Shown one piece after another: positions 33,509-45,700 of a stretch of DNA of 64,000 bases; the stretch's first letter is position 1; the number at the start of each line of letters is the position of its first letter. The translations under genes and the position numbers were made by a program. A model generated the notes under the pieces. The model searched no databases, was not told the origin of the DNA, and saw only the letters and a program-made list of their open reading frames with translations. Source of the DNA: Strongyloides papillosus (Eukaryota > Nematoda > Chromadorea > Rhabditida > Strongyloididae); assembly GCA_005656395.1 (NCBI GenBank), contig SRSI01000069.1, positions 310,001 to 374,000 on the forward strand. The letters are read 5' to 3'.

Positions 33509-34296
33509 GTTATCAGTTTATTAAAATATCCTTTTACAAGCACAATAACAAAACAACAAAATATAACTAATTAACTCAATTCAATTAACTTCAATCACTT
33601 AAATTCCAATTACTTCAAATTTATTTCAATTTACCCACCTAAACAATAAACTATGAATTACTAAAATTACACTTACAATTCCTTTAGTGGGATTTTTTTA
33701 ACTTATACAATAATAACACAATACAATAAAATACTAAATCCTATCTAACCCTAGAAATATATAATAATTAATATTAATATTGTTTAAATTATCCCTAATA
33801 ACATAAATAAATCATATGTACCATAACATGTTTTGGGATTTATAAATTCATTGTATCTTTCTTAACACGATTTTATTACTGAAGAATTTTTTTTGGTAAC
33901 TTTTTTTTTTCTTAAAATTCAGGCAAATATTTTTTTAATTAAGCTGTAGTAGTTAAATAAAGAATGAATTAATAAAAAAATCTATTTTCGACAACCAATC
34001 GACACAGTTGAACCATATATTAACGCATAAAATGAAAACGTTTTGTTATGCTAACCAAAGCAAAATTAACTGCTGATTGTATTAAAAGCTACAGATAGGC
34101 TAATATTTAAACTTAAAAAAACTTTTTTAATTCTCTAAGTTGTTTAAGAAGTTTATTAAATGCATTAAATACAATAAATAGATATATACAATAAATACAT
34201 TAGATAAATATATACAATAAATACATTAATAAAAAAATTTAAATTATAGGCATCAAAATAGAAAGTCTTTAAACTAAAATTGCTCCAAATATTCAT
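33509..34296. other. AT-rich spacer
   Basis: No gene is seen. A short repeat of AATACATTA and ATATATACAATAAATAC occurs near 34160-34230. Confidence 0.55.
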
Positions 34297-35244
34297 TTAA
34301 GGTGAAACTCCAGCGTAATGTAATGAAAATTGTATTTCTTTGAAATAACGTACAATCGAAGCAACAAATTCCATAGAGTCTGCTGTTAGAAATCCTTTGA
34401 AAATTCCTTTGAGAACTAATGACTCAAGTTCACAGTGACTGGAACTTCTTGATGCATTTGCCATCCAATCAACGTTTTCTGTCCCAGAAACCAAATGAAT
34501 GTTTTTTATACTTTTTGAAGAAGTATAATTTTCATTGCTATAGAGTGATCTATCAGAACCTTTGTACTTAAAAGAAGAAACTTCTGTATTTACAAATATT
34601 AAAGTACCATGTTTTAGATTTTTCCATCCAGCGAAAATTCCCAGAAGAATGTAGTTAAGCTTTATTACATCAAAATACACTGTTTTGCCATCTTTAAAAC
34701 GATCTAGCTCTTTAAACAAATTGAAACATCCAATAGGCATATCTTTAATTTTTAAAGTTTTTGTCTTATACCTGTTCATCGTAATTTCACCTCTAATCAC
34801 TTCCGATTCTTTGCTCATAATTATATGGTAATGTGGTATATTCATTGCAAGTATTTCAGTTGCAAGTACAAATGATGTTTTATTCCTTTGAATAACAGGT
34901 TTGCAATTTTCCCACATTCCATGCTTGTAAGATTCTGCATATGATTTCTTACTGTCACATAAAATTTTACCAGCTTTGCATGATTTTATGATATTTTTTC
35001 TTTCTCTAACGTTATCTATGTTTCTTATAATTAAATTCAGAAGATCCCTATTTCTTTTAACTCTTTTTGCGGTAGTCAATAGAACAGAGGTTTCTTTATC
35101 ATTTTCTAGTTGTTCGGTTAGCAATTCTGAAAAATACGATGGAAATAAAATCATTTATATTATAAACCTACTATTTTCATTCATCAATTTTGTTTTTTTA
35201 CAAGGGATTTTACTAGAAGGCTGGGAATGTCTTTTTTTGGCCAT
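34297..35244 (-). CDS. Unknown two-exon protein, basic N-terminus (300 aa)
   Basis: Exon 1 is 35244-35172, the intron 35171-35127 (45 bp, GTAGGT...TTTTTCAG) and exon 2 35126-34297. The splice joins MNEN to KLLTEQLEND in frame. The start MAKKRHSQPSSKIPCKKTKL is strongly basic, fitting a nuclear or nucleolar signal, and is followed by a charged, probably helical stretch (residues 25-75). A middle region has MNIPHYHIIMSKESE and DMPIGCFNLFKELDR. The C-terminal third ends SIVRYFKEIQFSLHYAGVSP. There is no signal peptide, membrane segment or catalytic motif that I know, and the family is not recognised. Correct splicing, length and codon pattern support a real gene. Confidence 0.7.
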
Positions 35245-35273
35245 ATTTCTCCTTGGTACTAGCAAAAAGTGAC

Positions 35274-35842
35274 TAGTAGTATTTTTTGATGATAACAGAA
35301 TTGAATAAGTAACTTATAAAATATATTGCATAAGTTAGTTATTATATATCATCTAAATTTGTTATGAAATGGCTATAATATCTTTGTATTCTAAGTAGAT
35401 GGAAATTTATGTGTACGGTTGGCAGCCCAAACTTTCTTACAATAAAGGAACTTTATGAAAATAATTTTTGGAATTTATGAAAAAATAAATTATCTTATAA
35501 TATTTTTCATATTATATAATAAGTTAAATTTGCATAATATAATAACATTTTTAAATTTTTTATATAATATTTAGATTTTCTTAAATGTTATTTTCCTATA
35601 GGCAATCTTTATGGTCGCTGTCCTCAATGGGAAATATGTATAAAATTTATAATTGAAAAACGTTAGAGGATCACATTACATATTAGAAATATATTCAAAA
35701 TGTTTAGTAATAAGTGAATAAGATTTTCATATAAGAAGCTTACTATAAATTTATAAATTGTTGCTGATATTACAATATTTGAATAGTAACAAATTAAAAG
35801 TAGTAAATTTTTTATCATGCTTTTAAAAGTACTTTTGTCTAT
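35274..35842 (+). repeat. Segmental duplicate, copy 1 (copy 2 at 40534-41108)
   Basis: The stretch from AGTAGTATTTTTTGATGA to GTACTTTTGT is collinear with 40534-41108 and differs by scattered substitutions. It includes a possible exon after a TTTTCCTATAG acceptor at 35601 (NLYGRCPQWEICIKFIIEKR), ended here by TAG at 35664. Confidence 0.85.
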
Positions 35843-36660
35843 AACAAAAAGAAATAAGGAAAAAAAATTTTTTCTCACATAACTCTCTTCAAATTCAACC
35901 GATTTTTATGGGTAAATAGCCAAAAAATGTGTTTTTTTCTAACTTAGTGGGGAAGATAGGTCTAAAAAGTTTTTGGGCCATGAGTAGCCAAGTTATCTTT
36001 AAAAAACACCGTTTTTTTGGCCTTTTTTAGCATAGATTTGACCAGGAGTAAACGTTATTTTAAAATATATAATATAAATTGGTTTATATACCATTCGAAA
36101 GGTCTATTACCAGAATAGGGGGGAAACACAATTTTATTGAATTGTATTAAAAATTGGCCGAGTTATGGTCCAAAGAGTAGTGACCATTTTTAAAAAATGA
36201 TTAAAAAGTTAAATAGCTATAACTTAGTCAAAACTTGATGAAATGAAATAAAATAGTATATGTTATATAGATCTACGTCTAACTTAAAGAATAAGGGTCT
36301 AACGAAGTTTATAACTCAACTGCGAAAGAAGTTATATTAATTTGAATGTCAACATTTGTGCCTTTTTTCCATTTTTATTGTAAAAATCAATTTTGTTCCA
36401 GACATAACTCTCTCCAAACTTGGTCAAATTTTATGGTCAAATAGTCATTTAATGTATTTTTTTCCAACTTAGTGCGGAAAATGGGTCTCAAAACTTTTGG
36501 TCCACAAGTGGCCAAATTATGTTTAAAAAATACCACATTTTGAACAGCTTTTTGCATAGTTTTGTTCCAAAAATAACTCTTTTCAAAGTTAATGAAATTT
36601 TTTGATTAATGACTCATTTAAAAGATACAACTTCAGAATAAGAATTAAACTTAATATAAA
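35843..36660 (+). repeat. Dispersed CATAACTCTCTTCAAA repeat family, plus-strand copy
   Basis: Two successive units of about 520 bp begin near 35878 (CATAACTCTCTTCAAATTC) and 36398 (CATAACTCTCTCCAAACTT). It pairs in inverted orientation with 29180-30330. No coding capacity is present. Confidence 0.8.
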
Positions 36661-37254
36661 AAGATTTATAAGAAATGAACAAAGTAATATATCAAAAGAT
36701 AATGACTATTTTTTAAGTAAAAATCAACATTTTAGAATGTTATAACTTTATGAAAAGTTGTTTAAAGAAAATAAAACTAATGTTAGTACATAGAACAAAG
36801 TCTGGCATAAAATATAAAAACAATGACAAAATTTGTAGCCTAAAAACGAGAAAAGTCATTTTTAGGCATGAATTTTTTTGATTTTCTCTCATTTATATAT
36901 TTGTAAAATTAAGGTGAATATGTAGTTAGTAAAAGAATGATATTGAAATATTTATATCAATTTCAAAACTATAATGGAAGAGCATTTAAATAGTTACTTG
37001 AAATAATTCAAATATTTATTATTTTTTAGATATAAATAAAATTTTTCTGTTGGATAAATTTGTTATTTAACTAAATAGTTTGAATAAACGTTATCGTTAT
37101 AAATTGATTCTCAAACTCGGAAAAATTTCCTATATTAATATGTTATAACGATGTATTGGCGGTTATTTATTTTCTCCATAAATAAGTAATTTAATGAAAC
37201 AATTTTTTTATACAGATACTTTGACTAATGTTTTTGTATAAAAATTCTTTATTA

Positions 37255-37308
37255 AAAAATATGCTCTACGGACCAGTCCTGACCTGCCGAAGGCGGGTCC
37301 AAGGCTGG
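37255..37308 (+). repeat. Second Helitron 3' terminus (hairpin plus CTGG)
   Basis: About 49 of 55 positions match the 3' end of the Helitron at 20955, read on the opposite strand. The 8-bp stem GACCTGCC-GAA-GGCGGGTC is conserved with changes that keep pairing, and the last bases AAGGCTGG are followed by T. It ends 125 bp before the chemoreceptor start codon. Confidence 0.75.
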
Positions 37309-37432
37309 TTTAATGAAATGAATATAAAAATTGCAATAGCTGTTTTAAAAATATGAAATAGTCATAACTTTTATTTTCATATAAAGTAATTTTCAATTTA
37401 AATATAATTTATAAAAAAAGTTTAGTAACACT

Positions 37433-38524
37433 ATGTTTCTTTCGCAAATGCCACTTTATGAAAAATTATTGTTTTTGATAAATATTATTACAGCATTACT
37501 ATTATGCTTCGTTATTATTGTATTAACAAGACCTAAAAGGAATATTAGTTTAAGATCAATTTATTTTTCATTATATACAGTAAAAGTAAGTATTTTTCTA
37601 TTAATATAACATACCAATAAAATTAGTGTTTCATTGACCTAATTATGCTTATACAATTTTGTTTTTCAATGAGAATGAGGAAATATGGACTATTAAATTG
37701 GTTGATTTTTGAAGAAAGTTGGTGTTGGAATAATTTACCAAATGCAACAACAATATTCCATTATTACTCTAAAATAGTAATATATCTAAGTTCAATAATT
37801 TTAGCAATGAATAGATTAATTACTTTTATCCATGTTGTTGATTATGAACACATATGGAATCGTCGTAGAAATAACATTATATGTATACTTATTATAGTAA
37901 TTCCATTACCATATGCCATTTATATGGTATTAGATAGTAATATCGTAACATGGTATTCATTAAGTGATGGTAATGATAAAATGATAAGATTACATTATAA
38001 TTATATGACAAATTATTTAACAGCTATGGCAGATTTTGTTTGTTGTATTATATCAGCTATCATATGTCTTTTGATTTACATTTATATACTTATTAAATTA
38101 TGCAAAGAAAAAATTAACAAAGTGAAAAAAAATAATATGATAATTGGAAATATTAATAATATTAAAGTAAGAAATAATGAAGTCAAATTCTTAATAATTT
38201 CAATATTTCTTTTCATGACATTACTTATTAATGCTATAATTCAAGGAATAAAATATTACGTGCAATCTGTAAATGATATAAAATTAATAAACCAATTAAA
38301 TACAATCAGGTAATGTGAGAAATGTTAATAATTTTTATTAATTATTAATTTTTATTTATAGTTATCCAATTTGCGATTCTTTATACACTTTTACGCCATA
38401 TGTTCTCATTTTGTCATCGTCGATTGTAAGAAAAGATATTATAAATTTGTTCTGGCGAATTAACAAATCGAAAACAACCACAGAAGTTCAAAAATTAAGC
38501 AAAAAGTCAATTAGTAAAAAGTAA
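37433..38524 (+). CDS. Serpentine 7TM chemoreceptor (nematode Srg/Srv-like), three exons (332 aa)
   Basis: The exons are 37433-37585, 37627-38309 and 38362-38524, with introns of 41 and 52 bp (GTAAGT...AATTAG and GTAATG...TTATAG). Total coding length is 999 bases in one frame. Exon 1 encodes TM1 (LLFLINIITALLLCFVIIVL). Exon 2 covers TM2-6, with SSIILAMNRLITFI after TM3, where nematode receptors carry a DRY-like motif. Exon 3 encodes TM7, YTFTPYVLILSSSIVRKDII, with the TPY...S..VR pattern typical of Srg/Srv receptors, and a basic cytoplasmic tail. The role is probably chemosensory in the cilia of sensory neurons; the ligand is unknown. All three exons are intact, so it is probably functional. 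Assignment between Srg and Srv is uncertain. Confidence 0.85.
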
Positions 38525-38623
38525 ATTAAAAGCAATTTAATTAAAATTTCATGTTGCAAGATTAAGAATTATTAAGATGCAATATAATAAATTGAAATAA
38601 TTTATTGCTTCCATAAAGGGAAA

Positions 38624-38873
38624 GGGTAAACTCAACACGGTGTGTCATGACACATTTTGCCGCGTGGGAAAATTTCGCAGCATGTTTATAAAAGTTTAGG
38701 TTTATATTCAAATTTCATAAATAAATTCTCGTATATAAGTAAAATGTTTTTCAAAATCTTTAAAATAAAGTCAATTGATATAATTAATTTTAAATAAAAA
38801 AATTCTGGTAACAATAAATGAACGCCGCGGGGTAACATATATCGCACAAAATAGTCGCATGTTGAGTTTACCC
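38624..38873. mobile_element. Small MITE (250 bp), termini GGGTAAACTCAACA
   Basis: A perfect 14-bp inverted repeat, GGGTAAACTCAACA / TGTTGAGTTTACCC, bounds a noncoding segment that also has relatively GC-rich subterminal bases (TGCCGCGTGGG, GCCGCGGGG). An imperfect direct repeat, CTTCCATAAA / CCTCCATAAA, lies a few bases outside; an exact target duplication is not clear. Confidence 0.75.
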
Positions 38874-39552
38874 CAAGCCTCCATAAAAATATTATACTTT
38901 ATTATTTTACATTAATCGTTCATTAGGAAATAAGTGAGATGATAATAATGGTTTTTTTTCTTTTTTTAAAGATAGTATTATGATGGTGTATTTATAATAA
39001 GAATTCTTTTTGATGTATCATATAACGATTGATCTCAAGATATTTATATAATATAAATAATGTTTATAATTAAGATAGTACATAGTTTACATCAATCTTT
39101 GAATTTATTTCAATAAAAGTTCCGTGATAGAGTAAGGTTGTAAAAGATAAATATTATTCCTTTATCATATGAAATATCATTGATTTTATAAATGGATTAT
39201 CATGATCACTCTCAACAAATGAATAAAAAAATCTATTAAGTGGTGTTACTTGCTAAATTTACTACATATATAACTACAAAATTTATATTAAAACTTACAA
39301 CATAAGATTTATATTTTATATAATGATGGTCAAATTTATCTATTTTATCATAAATTCCTTACCCCTATCGTCAATATAAATCAAATTAATTTTTATTAGG
39401 TTCTCATCCAAAATGACTATTTTTTATCCTAATTTATAAATATACATAACTTTTTTAAAAATAAATATTTTCGTTGGAAATAAGAATCATTAGAATCTAC
39501 ACATTGTTGCCAACGAGATAGAAGCTTATTTATTCAATTTGCATAAAAACTC
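38874..39552. other. AT-rich spacer
   Basis: No gene, RNA or defined repeat is recognised between the MITE and the family A copy. Confidence 0.55.
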
Positions 39553-39765
39553 ACACTCAAAAGTCAAAACTGTCGTTTTGACAAATACTATATAACCCTC
39601 CTATCTAGTGTTAGAAAAATAAAATATTCATTTATTTTATCAACAAATGTTACTGATCTTAAATCTTCTAAGTATACTCAATTTAAAAAAATAAATATAA
39701 CAATTATCATAAATGTCAAATCACTTAGTAACAAAATGAGGTAACATTTTTCATAAACTCATATA
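39553..39765. mobile_element. Dispersed repeat family A, third copy
   Basis: It starts ACACTCAAAAGTCAAAACTG, and its sequence is the reverse complement of 16128-16337. It is cut on the right by the Tigger/pogo insertion at 39766. Confidence 0.7.
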
Positions 39766-40532
39766 CAGTGTAACCTCTTAATAAGAAACCTCTTAATAAG
39801 GGAAACATCTACTTAGTCACCGTAAAGTCTGGTCCCGAATTTTTTTTTTAAATTTCCATACAAAAAAACCTCTAAATAAAGCACCTCCAAATAAAAAAAA
39901 CCTCCAAATAATTATAGTAATTAAGAAAATCACATGCATTTTTCCATATATTTTAACCTCTAAATAGTTTCTTAGTCAATTAAAGGCATGAGTTTATTGA
40001 AAAATTTTTTAAAAATGGTATTTTAAAGAGTAATGAAAATACGTGTGGTAATTTAAATTTGAAAGAGTCTTCTGATCTTAATAATAATGAAGCCAGTGAT
40101 TCTAACAGTGATGAAGAAATTATTAAAGAAGTAACAAAGGATGAAGTCTTTAAGGTCTTTACGATTTAAGAACTTATATCAAAAATTCTAAATTAGATGA
40201 TTGCCTTCCTCTTATAGCCCGTTTAGAAGATAAGATAGTAAATCATATCACTAATCACAGTTCTCAATCTAAGATCACGGATTACTTTCAGTAATTTACT
40301 TAATGATAAATAATTATTATTAGACTATTTTAATATTTATTTCTTTTTGTTTTTTTACTTTATACGGCACTTTCTCTTATCACTTAACATTGCCTAATAA
40401 ATATTTTTACATATTATTAGATTTTAGTTATCATTATTATTAATATATTAAATAACCTCTAAATAAGTAAAACCTCTAAATAGTTACCATATTCCTTAGT
40501 CCCGGCAAGGCGCTTATTTAGAGGTTACACTG
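39766..40532 (+). mobile_element. Tigger/pogo-type Tc1-mariner element, internally deleted (767 bp)
   Basis: The termini CAGTGTAACCTCT...AGAGGTTACACTG are inverted repeats flanked by TA on each side (39764-39765, 40533-40534), as in the pogo/Tigger group. The left end holds several CCTCTAAATAA- or CCTCTTAATAA-like short repeats, also seen at the right end. Only the C-terminal part of a transposase frame remains inside. Confidence 0.88.
40060..40294 (+). pseudogene. C-terminal remnant of a Tigger/pogo transposase
   Basis: An acidic segment (NNNEASDSNSDEEIIKEV) is followed, after a frame slip, by DLRTYIKNSKLDDCLPLIAR and finally SQSKITDYFQ and stop at 40292-40294. A last motif of the type Q-x-x-I-T-D-Y/F-F is the usual end of pogo/Tigger transposases. 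The DNA-binding and DDE domains are absent, so it is inactive. Confidence 0.75.
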
Positions 40533-40533
40533 T

Positions 40534-41108
40534 AGTAGTATTTTTTGATGACAACAGAATTGAATAAGTGGCTTATAAAATATATTCCATAAGCTAGTTA
40601 TTGGTTATTGTATACCAATTAAATTTGTTATAAAATGGCTATAATATCTTTGTATCCTGAGTAGATAGAAAAGTACGAATACAGCTGACAGCCCAAACTT
40701 TCTTACAATAAAGGAACTTTATGAAAATAATTTTTGGAGTTTACGAAAAAATAAATTATCTTATCTTATAATATTTTTATATTATATAATAAGTTAAATT
40801 TGCATAATATAATAACAGTTTTAAATTTTTTATATAATATTTAGACTTTCTTAAATGTTATTTTCCTATAGGTAATCTTTCTCGTCGCTGTCCTCAATGG
40901 GAAATGTGTATAAACTTTATAATTAGAAAACGTTGGAGAATCACATTACATATTAGAAATATCTTCAAAATGTTTAGTAATAAATGAATAAGATTTTCAT
41001 ATAACAAGCTTACTGTAAATTTATAAATTGTTGCTGATATTACAATATTTGAATAGTAACAAATTAAAAGTATTAAATTTTTTATCATGCTTTTAAAAGT
41101 ACTTTTGT
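40534..41108 (+). repeat. Segmental duplicate, copy 2 (copy 1 at 35274-35842)
   Basis: It is collinear with copy 1. The possible exon after TTTTCCTATAG at 40871 is open here for 37 codons (NLSRRCPQWEMCINFIIRKR ... FKMFSNK, stop at 40985-40987), whereas copy 1 has TAG where this copy has TGG. No upstream exon was found, so whether it is a gene 3' end is unproven. Confidence 0.8.
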
Positions 41109-41859
41109 TACATCAAAAAAAATTAATGTTCTCATAAGTTAAAATCTAAACATATTTCATTAATTTTACACAAAAGATATCGTAAAAATTGAATATTTAG
41201 CATATGTTATGGTAAAAAATGATTAATTAGTTCTAATAAAATTGTACTTATGTTAAACCTTCTTTAACAATAATTTTCAGTTATTTTATCGTCTTGATTG
41301 ATTAAAAAAATATTGTAAAAATTAAAAGTATTTTTTAAAAGTTTTTATTTTCAGTTCAAGAATATAGAGTAATTAATATAGAGATAATATGAATTAATTG
41401 AAAAATGTTGTAATTTAAATAAAACTTTTTCATACTATATTTATAATTCTATGACTTGCTAGAGAATTTAATGTTTACATGAGTAAAAATTACTGTGCAT
41501 TTGAATAGTCTCTTTGAAATATCAATAAACTTTTTTCAAGTTAAAATTTAAGCTAGAAAAATAACAACACAATGTTTTTAATGCAAAGATAAATCAAGAT
41601 AGTAAGTATTTATTTGATGACAAGCTTTATACTTGTTATCATTTTGAATTGTATTAATATATCGTTCATTATGAAATAAAGTATTATTACCTTTGATTAA
41701 GTGTAAAATTATTAACTGTCTAACCTGGATTTTTAACAATATCAAATATTATTTTTCTTAATAACAACTATCAATTATTCACTTTCAATAATTTTAATCA
41801 AAAAATCTTTTTATGATTGTTCTGATCTCAAGTAAAAGTTAAAACTAAAAAGAGGGTTT
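41109..41859. other. AT-rich spacer
   Basis: I see no gene or defined repeat here. Confidence 0.5.
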
Positions 41860-42719
41860 ATCAATTAAAGTTTGACAGAATACTAAACTTTCTTTTACAA
41901 AACGACTATTTTTTATCTAACGATGGGAAATTTTCTTTGCCTTTCATTTGCTTATATTTTTTACACTGCTTTTTTATACATCATGGGCACCAAAATGTCT
42001 GGTTAAGAATTTACATAATTCCACAAGCATCCTTGAAAAAGTTTTGTGAATGTTTTTGGTATTTTAATGTCATTTATAGTTTATTGAATCTTTTTTTAGC
42101 AATGATCTTTATATAATGATATTGTTTATGTGATTCTTTCAAAATTCAAGTCAATATTTTCTAGTTTGTGAAGATTTTTGGTTGATTGTACTTCTACAGT
42201 GTCTTTTTAATACTTACAGACATATGAAAATTTGTTACTTAACGTTTATAAAGTATTATTCTTAAATTACAGATAAATCAATTCGTGTAGACACAAAAAT
42301 AAATCTTTGGAAGCGTCATGGAATAAACCATTAAGTTTTATAATCAAAATGTATACTTAAAATTCTCGTGAGATAACATTATTTTGTACTGTCTGCTTGA
42401 TTCTTAAATGATAACAGTTCAAAGTTAGATGAATTGTAAGGGTAGAAACAGCAAACTGGAAGATGACCTTTGACCGATTGCAAAAAAAGATATATTCATT
42501 TTTTAATTTTATCATACAAATTACAATAAAATGAGCATTATTATAAATTTTCTTTGATTATTGTTAAAAATTTGATTGAGATACAATAGAATTATGCTAA
42601 AATTTATTGGGAAATAAAGTAAATTTAAATTAATTCTATTTATATTCAAATATTTACTGTAATTTTTTTATTAATAGAATCAATTTTTCCACAAAAATTA
42701 TGGTTTTTACTTTGATTCA
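41860..42719 (+). repeat. Upstream region of the repeat-protein gene, duplicated at 47445-48255
   Basis: Strings such as ACTAAACTTTCTTTTACAAA, GGGCACCAAAATGTCTGGTT and TCATGGAATAAACCATTAAG recur in order at 47445-48255 (ATTAAACTTTCTTTTACAAA, GATGCCAAAATGTTTGGTT, TCATGAAATAAACTATTAAG). It probably holds the promoter of the gene at 42720. Confidence 0.75.
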
Positions 42720-45700
42720 ATGGAGAAACAACTCAAAGTTCTTTGGATATTGGCCGTATATTCAATTCATTTAAGTTCCTGTGATGACAGTTTAGAACGT
42801 GATAAACATTTTAAATATTATTATAAGGATGCTATCACTTTTGACGAGAGTTTCCCTAGAAAGTATTTCGTCACCAAAAATACTGAAATAATTGCTATAA
42901 AATGCCCGTTAGGGTACAAAGTGAAACGCAATGAAACTTTAACTGTTATATACAAGAGGCCTAGTGATAGTTTAAAGGAATCCCTAAGTTTTGAAAATAT
43001 AAAAAGAAATGTTTATGAATGGAGAATTTACGAAATCGGAAAAATTGAATCAATAACAATTAACTGCCTCAATGTTTATGGAAATGATGAAAATCATCTT
43101 CTCGCTGAATGGAACCACGTGATTAGCCGTACTCAAGAAGAAATAGATATAAGACATAGAAATCCTTTTAATATTATGAGCCATATTCCTGGAAAGAATA
43201 TAATTAAGTCGAGTGGTTCAGAGAAAACGGTCGCATTTAGTGGAAAATCGAATTATCGTGAATTTAATCTCAAAAATCCAAAAGTATATAAAGGAGATTC
43301 ACTGGTTATCTTTGACGCCGACGAGATGGATTCCCATAAAAATGAGTTCCTAGAACCCATTAGTATAGTACGACCATACCATCCTCCTCCATCTATTAAT
43401 ATAATAGGTATTACAAATATAAAAAATAACACCGAAGATAAAGAATGGTCGCTTGTTGAAGTAGAAAATTTTCCCAAAGGACTTGAGATAAAATTAGAAT
43501 ATAATGGAGAGACGAGACAACGTGACTTTTTTCAATATGAAAAAATAAATGTCCATTATTTGGACTTTACTAAGAAGAATGAATTTTATAATTATAAGAA
43601 TATGACTTTGGAACCAGATCAAAATGGTAAAAAAATTTTTCAACTGGAACATCCAGCAATTGTTAAATTCGAATACAATTGTGATTATTGTGGAGAAAGT
43701 AGTACAAACATTGAAAAAAATATAATTTTTGGTGATAAAGATTATTTTAAAAGAGAAATAAAGTCTTCTGTTAAATATCAATATGATCATTTGGGATTTA
43801 ATGCAAATTGTTCTATGGTAATTAAAAAAAATTTCCACCTTAAAAATGTTTCATTTAATGATGCAGTAGTACGGAAAGTTGAATATTTTTATTCAGTCAT
43901 TGATTATCAAATCTTTGATTTTATGTTGGTTGACAATACTGTCATTTATAAGGTTAACAACCCTAAAGGAATATTAAAATGTACTTACAGTGCTTCATTT
44001 GGTGAAATTAAATTAGCTCAAGAATATGAATTTTTAACGGAAGCAAATCCTACTTTAATAGGATATTATTATAATAAATTGTCCTTTAAAGCAAACTGTT
44101 CTAAGGAAAAAGATGATATTGGTTCTCTCAAAACTGTCTTGTTTAATGATGAAAAAATAAGCATAACTGATGATGGAAATACAACTCCTGAATCAATTGG
44201 AAATTTCACATCTGATGAAAAATTTTTTATCTATAATGATACAAATCCAAAAGGAGAATTAAAATGTATTTATAAGTTATCTTATGGAAAATTTACAATA
44301 TCTGAAAAGTATGAGTATTTTGAAAATATAACTCTACCTCCCGTTAAATATTCATTTGAGAATCCGTACTTTAAAGCAAATTGTTCTTTGAAAATAAATG
44401 AATTTACCGATCTCCAAACCATTTTATTTAATGGTAAAACTATAGAAGTCAAGGATCTTCAAAAAGGTAAAACAAAAGATGCTTTCAAGTTAGAGGGTAC
44501 TTCTGTTAACTTTATGGACAGGAATCCAAATGGAACACTATACTGTGTCTATAAACTTACTTATGGGGAATTCACAACATCTCAAGAATTTGAATATATT
44601 AACAACGAAACTCTTCCTAATATTGTGTATCCTGATGGCCAACTGTACTTTTTTCCAAATTGTTCTGTGGATAAAAATAATTATACCCGTCTCAATTCAA
44701 TCTCACTTGGTGATAAAATTGTGTATATTGAAGGAGAAAGAAATTTTAGGGAACATGTATAGCAACCTGCACAATCCTGTATTTTGAAAAAACGTCGTTC
44801 CAACATAAAAAAGTAGATGAAAAATGTACCCCCCTCAAAACTGTAAATAACTTTGAATAACATTTAAATAAGCAAAAAAAATAAAAAATTAATGTGGTAT
44901 TCGTAATCAGCATAGAAATCTGAATCTAGAAATATAAAAATTGTAAGAAAAAATTGAAAAAATTTTTTTGGTACTTAACCATTTGACTCATGTTTCCCTT
45001 AAAAAGGCAAATATCAAAAATCGCCTCCATGCGTTTGTAGAAGAAGGTCTTGGCTATCAAATGAGACATTAACCGTCTTCATAAATAGCCTGGAGGTCTC
45101 AAGCTATTTTAAAATGTGTCGACAATTTAGGGTAATTTTACGAAAAAAAATTTTGCAAAAAAAATATTCAAATATAAATATCTCCCTAATAAAGACAGAT
45201 ATAAAAAATCACTTCCATGCGATTTTAGAAGAAGGTCTTGGCTATCAAATGAGACATTAACCGTCTTCATAAATAGCCTGGAGGCCTCAAGCTATTTTAA
45301 AATGTGTCGACAATTTAGGGTAATTTTACGAAAAAAAAGTTTGCAAAAAGAATATTCAAATATAAATATCTCCCTAGTAAAGACAGATATCAAAAATCGC
45401 CTCCATGCGATTTTAGAAGAAGGTCTTGGCTATCAAATGAGACATTAAACGTCTTCATAGGTAGTCTGGAAGCTTCAAGCTATTTTAAAATGTGTCGACA
45501 ATTTAGGGTAATTTTACGAAAAAAAATTTTGCAAAAAAAATATTCAAATATAAATATCTCCTTAATAAAAACAGATATAAAAAATCTGTCAGATCAGGTT
45601 TAAGATTAAAGTGTTGGCTACAAAATGAGCCATTGACAATATTCTCAAGTAAACGGGGGGCTTCAAAAAATATTATTTTTTGTTGACCATAAACTTGTTT

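Noticed and set aside
37255..37308. GC-rich hairpin first considered as a tRNA or other structured RNA gene
   Set aside because: It lacks a tRNA cloverleaf and has a second copy at the Helitron 3' end, with CTGG|T termini, so it is a Helitron terminus.
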